9,431 nt of DNA. Origin: Hyphomicrobiales bacterium (GTDB taxonomy: Bacteria; Pseudomonadota; Alphaproteobacteria; Rhizobiales; Beijerinckiaceae). The first letter of the stretch is position 1, and the number at the start of each line of letters is the position of its first letter. Of this stretch, positions 1 through 6,263 are shown piece by piece. The position numbers and the translations under genes were made by a program. The DNA lies in the NCBI GenBank assembly GCA_025363375.1, contig JANYDZ010000006.1, forward strand, positions 1 to 9,431, in the 5' to 3' direction. The notes beneath the pieces were generated by a model. That model was not told the origin of the DNA. It did not search any database and worked only from the letters and a program-made list of their open reading frames with translations.

Positions 1-710
1 CGTTCACGCCCAGACTGCCCGATGCGCGCGCGGTGACGCTCGCCGTCGGCATCATCGGGGCGACCGTCATGCCGCACGCGATCTATCTTCATTCCAGCCT
101 CACGAAAGGCCGCATGCCTTCGGAAAGCGATGAAGAAACCCGCCGCATTCTGGCTTTTTCCAATCGCGAGGTGCTGATGGCGCTCGCCTTCGCCGGCCTC
201 GTCAACATGGCGATGGTGTCGATGGCCGCGACCGTGTTCAACGCCGGCCATTCCGACGTGGCGGAAATCGAGACCGCCTATCGCACGCTGATTCCGCTGC
301 TGGGCGGCGCCGCGGCGTTTGTGTTTCTGCTGTCGCTGCTGGCGTCGGGCTTTTCCAGTTCGGTTGTCGGCACGATGGCGGGGCAAGGCATCATGCAGGA
401 TTTCGTGCCGTTCCGAATTCCGCTCTGGGTGCGGCGGCTGATCACCATGATCCCGGCCTTCATCGTCGTCGCGATGGGCGTGAGCGCCACCGAAGCGCTG
501 GTCATGAGCCAGGTGGTCCTGAGCCTCGTGCTGCCCGTGCCTATGATCGCGCTGGTGTACATGACCGCGCGGCGCGAGGTGATGGGCGTCTTCGTCAATT
601 CGCCCGGCGTGACGGCGCTGGCGAGCCTGGCTTCCGCCGTCGTGATCGCGCTCAACGCGATGCTGCTGTTGCTGGCGGCGGGCGTGAATGTGGCCGGGCT
701 CGGCGGCTGA
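1..710 (+). CDS. mntH: NRAMP-family divalent metal (Mn2+/Fe2+) transporter, C-terminal part (5' end outside window)
   Basis: The reading frame is open from base 3 to the TGA at 708-710, giving 235 visible residues; the GTG at 33 is internal, not a start. The protein is an inner-membrane, proton-coupled importer of Mn2+/Fe2+. The visible part begins at the NRAMP transmembrane helix 6 signature GIIGATVMPH. Its A20, M23 and H25 (counted from the first complete codon) match the metal-binding Ala and Met and the conserved His of this helix. About five further hydrophobic helices follow, near residues 57-80, 96-125, 145-160, 168-192 and 203-225, ending in the short tail of an 11-helix NRAMP protein. 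The first five helices, including the DPGN metal-binding motif of helix 1, lie outside the window. The gene converges on mutM with 4 bases between the stops, so any terminator must lie inside coding sequence. The family call is firm; metal specificity is inferred from bacterial homologues. Confidence 0.93.
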   Translation, partial: FTPRLPDARAVTLAVGIIGATVMPHAIYLHSSLTKGRMPSESDEETRRILAFSNREVLMALAFAGLVNMAMVSMAATVFNAGHSDVAEIETAYRTLIPLLGGAAAFVFLLSLLASGFSSSVVGTMAGQGIMQDFVPFRIPLWVRRLITMIPAFIVVAMGVSATEALVMSQVVLSLVLPVPMIALVYMTARREVMGVFVNSPGVTALASLASAVVIALNAMLLLLAAGVNVAGLGG

Positions 711-714
711 TTGT

Positions 715-1584
715 TCAGCGCTGGCAAACTCCGCAAAAGAACGTCGACCGCCCCGATTGCGCGACGCGCTTGACGATTCCCCCGCAGGACGGGGTTGAGC
801 AGGCCGCGCCCTCGCGGTCGTAAACACGGAAATTGTGCTGGAAATAACCCAGCGAGCCATCGGCCCGACGGTGATCCCTCAGGCTTGAACCGCCGGCGGC
901 GACGGCTTCCTCAAGCACTTCGCGGATACAGCGCGCCAGCAAAACGGCGCGCGCCGTCGCAACGCCGCCTTTGCGCGCGATGGTTCCGGCGGCGCGGCGC
1001 GGCGAGAGGCCGGCGCGATGCAATGATTCGCATACATAGATGTTGCCGAGGCCGGCGATCAGCGTCTGATCGAGCAGGGCGGCTTTCAAAGGCGCCGCCT
1101 TGCCGTCGAAAAGCCTCGCCAACAGCGCGCCGTCGAGTTCGTTGCCCAGCGGTTCGACGCCAATGTCGCGGAAGAATTTGTGCTCCGCGAGGCTTGCGCG
1201 TTCCTCCAGCAGCATGAAGCCGAAGCGGCGCGGGTCGTTGTAGGTAACCGCCGCGCCGTTGGAGAGATGAAACACGACATGATCGTGCGCCGCGTCCTTC
1301 GAGCGGTCATGGTGAAACACGCCGGGAGCGTCGGCGTCGATGCGAAACGAACCGCTCATGCCCAGGTGCATCACGAGGACATCGCCGCCGTCGAGATCGG
1401 CCAGGAGATATTTGGCGCGCCGCCCCATGGCCTCGACGCGGCGCCCGGTCAGGCGCCGCGCAAAATCCGGCGGAAAGGGAAAACGCAGATCGGCGCGGCG
1501 CTGCTCGACTTTCGCGATGCGCGCGCCGACCATCGTCGGTTCAAGACCACGGCGGACGGTTTCGACTTCGGGGAGTTCGGGCAT
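715..1584 (-). CDS. mutM: Formamidopyrimidine-DNA glycosylase (Fpg/MutM)
   Basis: Base-excision repair enzyme that removes 8-oxoguanine and other oxidised purines and nicks the DNA by beta,delta-elimination. At 289 residues it is slightly longer than E. coli Fpg (269). The start is the ATG at 1584: Fpg attacks with the amino group of Pro2, and MPELPEVETV gives exactly that N-terminus, whereas the upstream in-frame GTG at 1626 would bury it. Other expected residues are E3, K58 (E. coli Lys57) in RRAKYLL, DPRRFG at 117-122, the helix-two-turn-helix around GLGN at 178-181, and a C-terminal zinc finger with C262, C267, C284 and C287 plus R279 in GRSTF. No strong Shine-Dalgarno precedes the ATG (only GAAAG). 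The solute-receptor gene ends 38 bases upstream on the same strand, so the two are probably co-transcribed. All key catalytic residues are present. Confidence 0.97.
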   Translation of the reverse strand: MPELPEVETVRRGLEPTMVGARIAKVEQRRADLRFPFPPDFARRLTGRRVEAMGRRAKYLLADLDGGDVLVMHLGMSGSFRIDADAPGVFHHDRSKDAAHDHVVFHLSNGAAVTYNDPRRFGFMLLEERASLAEHKFFRDIGVEPLGNELDGALLARLFDGKAAPLKAALLDQTLIAGLGNIYVCESLHRAGLSPRRAAGTIARKGGVATARAVLLARCIREVLEEAVAAGGSSLRDHRRADGSLGYFQHNFRVYDREGAACSTPSCGGIVKRVAQSGRSTFFCGVCQR

Positions 1585-1622
1585 GGGGGCTTTCGTTTGC
1601 TTTGGCGCTTGTTCGCCGCGGC

Positions 1623-2633
1623 TCACTGATAATATTTGCGCGCGATCTCAAGCTGCCGCGGCGTCGCTTCAAAGGCTTCGGCAATGGTCTTTTCGAGATC
1701 GGCATGGGACGCGGGCGTGAGGTCGAGTTTTTGCCGCGCCGCGTCGGCGAGATATTCGGAATCCCCGTTCATCGCCCCGAACGCGGCGCGCAGCGCTTCA
1801 ACGCGCTCTGTTGAAACACCCGGCGGCGCGACAAGCGGTTGTCCGATTTCGTCGGGGCCGAAAAACAATGAAAAGACGGCTTTCTGATCTTCAGTCCGCG
1901 CCAGCGCGAAAATCGAAGGCACGTCGGCGAGATCGCCCACGGGCTTGCGCGTGTATTGCGCGACGATGTTGATCTTTTTGTCCCGGATCCAGTCGGGATG
2001 AGCAAGCTTCATCAAGGTCCATGGCATGACAACGGCTTCAACCTCGCCCTGCTCCATGGCGAGCGTCGCGTCGGTCGTGCCCTTGTAGCCTTCGATAATC
2101 CTGAATTTCGCGCCGGCGACGCCGTTCATCATGCGCGAGGTGATTTCAACCTGACTCAGCGGGCCGGTGCTCGCGACGATCGTTTCGCGCGTTCCAAGAT
2201 CCGCGATCCGCTTCGTGCCCGACGTGCGCCAGGTGAAGAGCGTCGCCGTCGGCGACACGATACGGCCAATCCAACTGTATTTGCGCACGTCGTAGGCGAT
2301 GGCCGAAACGCCGATCACCTGCGCCAGCGCCACATTCGGCACCAGCACGCCCATGGCGGTTCCATCCTTCGGCGCGACGCCGTAGAGCCAGTTCGACGCA
2401 ATCATGCCGCCGGCGCCCGGCATGTTCTGGGCGACGACGGAAGGCTGGCCGGGCAGGAAGCGTCCGATATGTTTCGCCACAAGCCGGCCGTAAAGATCGA
2501 ACGAACCGCCGGGCGCGTTGGGGATGATAAGATTGAGTGTGCGACCGCGATAGAATTGGTCCACCGTCTGAGCCGGAGCCTTGCCACCCAGCATCGCGGC
2601 AACCGCGGCCGCCGCCAACAACCAGCCATTCAT
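1623..2633 (-). CDS. Tripartite tricarboxylate transporter (TctC/Bug family) periplasmic substrate-binding protein
   Basis: A 336-residue extracytoplasmic solute receptor, the normal length for the Bug family. These proteins capture carboxylates or related organic acids in the periplasm and pass them to TctA/TctB-type membrane partners. After a leader, the mature protein carries the family pattern FYRGRTLNLIIPNAPGGSFD, then QNMPGAGGM and a VAPKDGT segment (about residues 27-95). The leader is hydrophobic (about residues 4-17) with an APA-Q cleavage site near residue 21, but has no Lys or Arg before the core, which is unusual. The start cannot move upstream because a TAA lies two codons before the ATG. 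The Shine-Dalgarno is weak. No TctA or TctB gene is in the window, so it is an orphan receptor here. It is divergent from the cupin pair and upstream of mutM on the same strand. The substrate cannot be read from the sequence; a carboxylated, perhaps aromatic, compound is a guess from the neighbours. Confidence 0.9.
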   Translation of the reverse strand: MNGWLLAAAAVAAMLGGKAPAQTVDQFYRGRTLNLIIPNAPGGSFDLYGRLVAKHIGRFLPGQPSVVAQNMPGAGGMIASNWLYGVAPKDGTAMGVLVPNVALAQVIGVSAIAYDVRKYSWIGRIVSPTATLFTWRTSGTKRIADLGTRETIVASTGPLSQVEITSRMMNGVAGAKFRIIEGYKGTTDATLAMEQGEVEAVVMPWTLMKLAHPDWIRDKKINIVAQYTRKPVGDLADVPSIFALARTEDQKAVFSLFFGPDEIGQPLVAPPGVSTERVEALRAAFGAMNGDSEYLADAARQKLDLTPASHADLEKTIAEAFEATPRQLEIARKYYQ

Positions 2634-2664
2634 GTCTTAAGTCCATCCCCGCCATTCAACTGGC

Positions 2665-2696
2665 AAACTAGGCGCGCGCGCGCGCGCGCGCAACAA
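2665..2696 (-). promoter_or_regulatory. Candidate sigma70-type promoter of the solute-receptor gene, spacer made of GC repeats
   Basis: On the minus strand TTGTTG (2696-2691) and TAGTTT (2670-2665) match the -35 and -10 consensus at 3 of 6 bases each. The 20 bases between them consist almost entirely of the GC dinucleotide tract. Transcription would start near 2658, leaving a leader of about 25 bases to the ATG at 2633. Both boxes are weak and the spacer is longer than the usual 17, so this is only a candidate. Confidence 0.25.
2672..2691. repeat. (GC)10 dinucleotide tract
   Basis: Twenty bases of uninterrupted alternating G and C, 38 bases upstream of the solute-receptor ATG and 85 bases upstream of the cupin A start. 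Alternating GC is the best Z-DNA-forming sequence, and dinucleotide tracts can change length by slippage. GC-rich genomes produce short GC runs often, but ten perfect units in a non-coding divergent promoter region is noteworthy. Confidence 0.95.
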
Positions 2697-2717
2697 GGCC
2701 TGTCGCCGCCAAATCAA

Positions 2718-2747
2718 TTGACCGGGCGAAGAACGCGGTGATAGCTA
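2718..2747 (+). promoter_or_regulatory. Candidate promoter of the cupin pair
   Basis: TTGACC at 2718-2723 matches the sigma70 -35 hexamer at 5 of 6 bases. Eighteen bases further, TAGCTA at 2742-2747 is a poor -10 box (2 of 6), but it is preceded by TG at 2739-2740 in the extended -10 position. Transcription would start near 2754, about 23 bases before the GTG at 2777. The -10 part lies inside the palindrome at 2736-2753. Confidence 0.35.
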
Positions 2748-2753
2748 TCGCCG
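2736..2753. promoter_or_regulatory. Operator-like 18-base palindrome upstream of cupin A
   Basis: CGGTGATAGCTATCGCCG is an inverted repeat with one mismatched pair (T2739 against G2750) around a perfect ten-base core, GATAGCTATC. It ends 23 bases before the start of cupin A and covers the candidate -10 region, where a repressor site is expected. The AT-rich core stands out against GC-rich surroundings. No regulator gene of an obvious matching type is adjacent, so the binding protein is unknown. Confidence 0.45.
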
Positions 2754-2765
2754 GGGCCGCGATTC

Positions 2766-2770
2766 AGGAG
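2766..2770 (+). promoter_or_regulatory. Ribosome binding site that fixes the cupin A start
   Basis: AGGAG lies 6 bases before the GTG at 2777. The longer frame from the GTG at 2738 has no comparable site and would begin inside the palindrome, so 2777 is preferred. Confidence 0.7.
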
Positions 2771-2776
2771 ACGCGC

Positions 2777-3286
2777 GTGACGAGCGAACGGACGCAAAAA
2801 CTGCAGGCGCGCAATCTGTGGAACGAGCTTGTCGCCCTGCGCGACGAGCAGCGCGCCGACCGCGCCAACGCGGTGCAGGTGGTGCGCCGGAAGGATTTGC
2901 CGCAGGAGAATTCCCAACAAGGCCTGCTGCGCTGGTACATGCACCCCGCCTTGCGCGACATCGTGCTCAAGACTTTGTCGATCTACGAACAGGAACTGCC
3001 GCCGCGCGGGCGCTCCGGCCGTCTGCAGTTTCAGGGCGGGCAGGTCATGTTCGTCATCGAGGGCAACGGCTACACGCTCATCGACGGCGTAAAGTATCCG
3101 TGGAAGCGGCGCGACGTGCTGAACCTTCCGACGAAGAAAGACGGCATCGTCGTGCAGCATTTCAATGCCGACGACGACAAGCCGGCGCGCTATCTGATCG
3201 TCGAACCCAACCTCTTCGCCGCCACCGGCGTCGATCGCGGTTGCGGCTTCGAGATGCTGGAAAACGCCCCTGATTACAGCCCCTGA
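2777..3286 (+). CDS. Cupin A: one-domain cupin lacking all three metal-binding histidines
   Basis: A 169-residue protein starting at GTG 2777 behind AGGAG. Residues 77-131 form a cupin barrel core that aligns without gaps to the next gene: a segment ending in QGG (86-88), VIEGNG (93-98), a proline turn (LPTKK, 117-121) and QHFN (127-130). At the three ligand positions it has L83, F85 and V126, where cupin B has H87, H89 and H130. It keeps H128, matching B's extra H132. It should therefore not bind iron in the usual way. It may be a structural or regulatory partner of cupin B, or bind a ligand by itself. Cupin B starts 17 bases after its stop, so the two are very likely one operon. There is no signal peptide, so it should be cytoplasmic. 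Membership of the cupin fold is clear; function is unknown. Confidence 0.85.
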   Translation: MTSERTQKLQARNLWNELVALRDEQRADRANAVQVVRRKDLPQENSQQGLLRWYMHPALRDIVLKTLSIYEQELPPRGRSGRLQFQGGQVMFVIEGNGYTLIDGVKYPWKRRDVLNLPTKKDGIVVQHFNADDDKPARYLIVEPNLFAATGVDRGCGFEMLENAPDYSP

Positions 3287-3303
3287 CATCTGGAACCGCG
3301 ACA

Positions 3304-3816
3304 ATGGCCGATATCGAGAGAACACGCACCCGCGAACGCGAGCCCGCCGACAAGACGCCCTACGACATGTTCATGCGGTTGCGGCAGGAGTTTCACGACC
3401 GCCAATCGACGGGACAGATCGTCGTCGGCCTCGAGGACCGCGAATATTATACGACGCGGCAGGGGCAGCTGCTGTATTATCTCAACTCCGACATGTACCA
3501 GAACACGCCGCTGCAGGACTGGCGCGTGTTCACCCATTCGCTGATCAAGCAGTCCGGCAAACACCGCCACCAGGGCGGCCTGGTGATCTACGTTATCGAG
3601 GGAACGGGCTGGTCCATCGTGGACGACGAGCGCGTCGATTGGGAGGCGGGCGACCTGCTGTTGCTGCCGATCAAAAAAGGCGGCGTCACGCATCAGCATT
3701 TCAACGCCAATCCCGGCACGGAATGCCATTGGATCGCCTTCTCCTACATGCCGTTCTTCGATTACAACGCCTCCGAATTCACGCAGGTCGACAATTCCCC
3801 TCAGTTCAAGGGTTAG
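3304..3816 (+). CDS. Cupin B: one-domain 3-His metal cupin, gentisate dioxygenase-like
   Basis: A 170-residue cytoplasmic protein from ATG 3304, with a weak upstream site (GGAA, 8 bases before). Cupin motif 1 is seen as SGKHRHQGG (84-92) followed by YVIEGTG (96-102). Motif 2 runs from GD (116-117) through P122 to THQHFN (129-134). H87, H89 and H130 form a three-histidine site without the usual motif-1 glutamate. This is the pattern of Fe(II) cupin dioxygenases such as gentisate 1,2-dioxygenase, whose HRH..FVIEG.G segment it resembles. Those enzymes are normally double-domain (bicupin) proteins of about 340-390 residues, whereas here two single-domain genes add up to that size. A 40-residue charged N-terminal part precedes the barrel. 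An oxygenase acting on an aromatic or keto acid is an inference. A non-catalytic cupin or an isomerase is also possible. Confidence 0.85.
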   Translation: MADIERTRTREREPADKTPYDMFMRLRQEFHDRQSTGQIVVGLEDREYYTTRQGQLLYYLNSDMYQNTPLQDWRVFTHSLIKQSGKHRHQGGLVIYVIEGTGWSIVDDERVDWEAGDLLLLPIKKGGVTHQHFNANPGTECHWIAFSYMPFFDYNASEFTQVDNSPQFKG

Positions 3817-3830
3817 GCGCCGCGTCCGCC

Positions 3831-3846
3831 CGGCGTCGTCACGCCG
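3831..3846 (+). terminator. Possible weak terminator hairpin after the cupin pair
   Basis: CGGCGT and ACGCCG form a perfect 6-base stem around the loop CGTC, 15 bases after the cupin B stop. No T-tract follows, so it is not a textbook intrinsic terminator and may be chance in GC-rich DNA. The 81-base gap 3817-3897 otherwise holds the ubiE ribosome site and a lone TATGGT (3872-3877) with no convincing -35 partner. Confidence 0.25.
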
Positions 3847-3878
3847 CATAGCCATGCGCCGCGGAGCGGGATATGGTC

Positions 3879-3896
3879 GCGCGTATTGGAGCGCGC
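3879..3896 (+). promoter_or_regulatory. ubiE: Small hairpin presenting the ubiE ribosome binding site in its loop
   Basis: GCGCG (3879-3883) can pair with CGCGC (3892-3896). The 8-base loop contains GGAG (3888-3891), which is spaced 6 bases from the ubiE ATG. The GGAG supports the ATG at 3898 over the upstream in-frame TTG at 3886. Any effect of the stem on translation is speculative. Confidence 0.3.
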
Positions 3897-3897
3897 C

Positions 3898-4665
3898 ATG
3901 CCATCGCAGCAGGATCGGGATTCAGACCAGACGCATTTTGGCTTCCGCAGCGTGCCGCTGGCGGAAAAACAGTCGCGTGTGGACGATGTCTTCCACAAGG
4001 TCGCTTCGCGCTACGACGTGATGAACGACCTCATGTCGGGTGGGCTGCACCGCGTCTGGAAAGACTTGCTTGTGGGCATGCTGAAACCGTCGAAGTCGCG
4101 GTCTTTCCGCCATCTCGACGTCGCCGGCGGCACGGGAGACGTGGCGTTTCGCGTCGCCGAAGCCGGCGGACCGCTCACCAGGGTCACGGTGCTCGACGTC
4201 AACGCCGATATGCTTGGCGTCGGACGCGAACGCGCGGCCAAACGCGGTCTGGGGCATCTTGAATTCGTCGAGGCGAACGCGGAAGATTTGCCGTTCGCGG
4301 ACGCGACTTTCGACGCCTATACAATCGCTTTTGGCATTCGCAACGTGCCGCGCATTGAAAAAGCGCTGGCCGAAGCGCGCCGCGTGCTGAAGCACGGCGG
4401 ACGATTTTTGTGCCTGGAGTTTTCCGGCGCCGACGTGCCGCTGCTGGACCGCCTTTACGACGCCTGGTCCTTCGCCGCGATTCCCGCCATCGGCAAGATC
4501 GTCACAGGCGACGGCGGACCCTATCGCTACCTCGTCGAATCCATCCGCAAGTTTCCCCATCCGGACGAGTTTCGCGGCATGATCGAAGATGCCGGGCTGC
4601 GGCGCGCCTCCTATACGCGGTTGACCGGCGGCATTGTCGCGATCCATTCCGGCTGGAAGCTATAG
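3898..4665 (+). CDS. ubiE: Ubiquinone/menaquinone C-methyltransferase UbiE
   Basis: SAM-dependent class I methyltransferase that adds the ring C-methyl group in ubiquinone synthesis (and to demethylmenaquinone in organisms that make menaquinone). It acts at the cytoplasmic face of the membrane with other Ubi proteins. It has 255 residues, against about 251 in E. coli. Seen in order: the N-terminal pattern VFHKVASRYDVMNDLMSGG at about 31-49, including RYDVMND; SAM-binding motif I LDVAGGTGD at 73-81; an acidic motif II (VLDVNADM); NAEDLPF; AFGIRNV; and a C-terminal half ending IHSGWKL. ATG 3898 is chosen because GGAG lies 6 bases upstream and the sequence then fits the family. ubiB begins 1 base after the stop, so the two are translationally linked. 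Upstream, the neighbour is the cupin pair rather than mutM, which is the odd feature of this locus. Confidence 0.97.
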   Translation: MPSQQDRDSDQTHFGFRSVPLAEKQSRVDDVFHKVASRYDVMNDLMSGGLHRVWKDLLVGMLKPSKSRSFRHLDVAGGTGDVAFRVAEAGGPLTRVTVLDVNADMLGVGRERAAKRGLGHLEFVEANAEDLPFADATFDAYTIAFGIRNVPRIEKALAEARRVLKHGGRFLCLEFSGADVPLLDRLYDAWSFAAIPAIGKIVTGDGGPYRYLVESIRKFPHPDEFRGMIEDAGLRRASYTRLTGGIVAIHSGWKL

Positions 4666-4666
4666 C

Positions 4667-6235
4667 GTGATCGCATCCGTCTTCCATGTGCTTCGATTGG
4701 CGAAAGCCGGCTTCGTGCTGGCCCGCGAAGGCGTCTTCGCGCATGTCGATCCGCAACTCGTGCCGCCCTCCGCGCGCGCGCCGCTGGCTGTGGCCAAACT
4801 GATCGCGCGGCGCGGCATCAACCCCAACGCCAGCCGCGTCGCCATCGCGATTGCGCGGCTTGGACCGTCATACGTGAAGCTCGGCCAGTTTCTGTCGACG
4901 CGTCCCGACGTCGTGGGCCCGCGGGTCGTGCGCGAACTCGAGACGTTGCAGGACCGCATGGCGGCGTTTCCACGCGACACCGCCGTCAGAATCGTGGAGG
5001 CCGCGTTTGGCCGCAAGGTCGATGAAATCTTTGTTGGTTTCGGCGAGCCCGTCGCCGCCGCCTCCATCGCACAGGTCCACAAGGCGCGGGTGCGCGACGG
5101 GCACGGGGAACGCGATGTCGCGGTGAAGATTTTGCGTCCCGGCGTCGAGCGCCGTTTCGCGCGCGATCTCAACGACATGTTTTTCGCCGCGCGTTTCGCC
5201 GAAAAGCATTTCGCCGAAGCGCGGCGTTTGCGCATGGTGGAGGTCGTCGAAACGCTGGCGCGCAGCGTGCGGATGGAAATGGACTTCCGGCTTGAGGCCG
5301 CCGCCGCCTCCGAGTTCGCCGAGAACACCGCGAAAGACGCGGATTTCCGCGTGCCGGCGATTGACTGGGACCGCACGTCGAAAGACGTGCTGACGCTCGA
5401 ATGGATCGATGGGACGCCGCTTTCGGATCTTGCCGCGATCGCAAAATCGGGCGTGGATCCGACGCTGCTCGGGCGCGGCGTCATTCAGTCATTCCTGCGC
5501 CACGCCGTGCGCGACGGCTTCTTTCACGCGGACATGCATCAGGGCAATCTCTTCCTCGACCGCGAGGGACGCATCGCCGCCGTCGATTTCGGCATCATGG
5601 GCCGGCTTGGCGTGAAAGAGCGGCGTTTTCTCGCCGAAATTCTCTACGGCTTCATCACGCGCGACTATCGGCGTGTCGCCGAGGTGCATTTCGAAGCGGG
5701 TTATGTGCCGGACACGCACCGCGTGGAGGATTTCGCCCAGGCCATCCGCGCCGTCGGCGAGCCCATTCATTCGCGCACCGCCGACCAGATTTCCATGGCG
5801 AAATTGTTGACGCTGCTGTTCGAAATCACCGCCCTCTTCGACATGCGGACGCGCACGGAACTCGTGTTGCTGCAAAAAACAATGGTGGTGGTGGAAGGCG
5901 TCGCGCGTTCCCTCGATCCAAAAATCGACATCTGGTCGACCGCCGACGCCGTTGTGCGCGGCTGGATCGAGCAGAACCTCGGGCCGCTCGGGAAATTGCA
6001 GGATACGGCGCGAAATCTCGGGCTTGTGGGAAGGGCCGCGTTCAACTTGCCGGAGATGCTGGAGCGCGGCGAACGCATCTCGCGTCGGCTCGAGACCGCA
6101 AGCCAAAGCGGATTCGAACTCTCGGCGGCTTCCATCGAGGCCATCGGCAAGGCGGAGGCGCGCCGCGCGCGCTGGGGCAATCTGGCGCTGTGGGTGATCG
6201 CCGCCGCGCTGGTTTGGTTAATTTTCGCGGGTTGA
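4667..6235 (+). CDS. ubiB: UbiB/ADCK-family atypical kinase-like ATPase for ubiquinone biosynthesis
   Basis: A 522-residue membrane-associated ATPase required for ubiquinone synthesis; the family is thought to help extract or organise hydrophobic intermediates. GTG 4667 is chosen because GGAAG at 4655-4659, inside the end of ubiE, is 7 bases upstream. The in-frame TTG at 4634 would overlap ubiE by 32 bases. Hallmarks: the KxGQ motif at 71-74 (KLGQ), the alanine-rich nucleotide loop AAAS at 130-133, K154 in VAVKILRP, the catalytic-loop HADMHQGN at 287-294 and DFG at 307-309. All the signature elements that set this family apart from ordinary protein kinases are present. Only one hydrophobic segment is seen at the C-terminus (about 503-521), where E. 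coli UbiB has two. It pairs with ubiE as a two-gene unit; the gap to coaBC is 170 bases. Confidence 0.96.
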   Translation: MIASVFHVLRLAKAGFVLAREGVFAHVDPQLVPPSARAPLAVAKLIARRGINPNASRVAIAIARLGPSYVKLGQFLSTRPDVVGPRVVRELETLQDRMAAFPRDTAVRIVEAAFGRKVDEIFVGFGEPVAAASIAQVHKARVRDGHGERDVAVKILRPGVERRFARDLNDMFFAARFAEKHFAEARRLRMVEVVETLARSVRMEMDFRLEAAAASEFAENTAKDADFRVPAIDWDRTSKDVLTLEWIDGTPLSDLAAIAKSGVDPTLLGRGVIQSFLRHAVRDGFFHADMHQGNLFLDREGRIAAVDFGIMGRLGVKERRFLAEILYGFITRDYRRVAEVHFEAGYVPDTHRVEDFAQAIRAVGEPIHSRTADQISMAKLLTLLFEITALFDMRTRTELVLLQKTMVVVEGVARSLDPKIDIWSTADAVVRGWIEQNLGPLGKLQDTARNLGLVGRAAFNLPEMLERGERISRRLETASQSGFELSAASIEAIGKAEARRARWGNLALWVIAAALVWLIFAG

Positions 6236-6263
6236 TCCGCGCCAACGCCCGCGCATTGTTGCA

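Noticed and set aside
711..714. Terminator between the converging mntH and mutM
   Set aside because: Only 4 bases separate the stops and no hairpin with a T-tract is visible on either side.
1956..2741. 261-codon plus-strand frame antisense to the solute receptor
   Set aside because: Shadow of the receptor gene; no domain or ribosome site, and it runs through the GC repeat tract.
2738..2776. Longer N-terminus for cupin A from GTG 2738
   Set aside because: No ribosome site before it and it would start inside the palindrome; AGGAG lies 6 bases before GTG 2777.
1614..3864. CGCCGCGG at 1614-1621 and 3857-3864 as a target-site duplication around the cassette
   Set aside because: An 8-base match of only G and C is expected by chance in this composition, and no mobile-element gene or terminal inverted repeat accompanies it.
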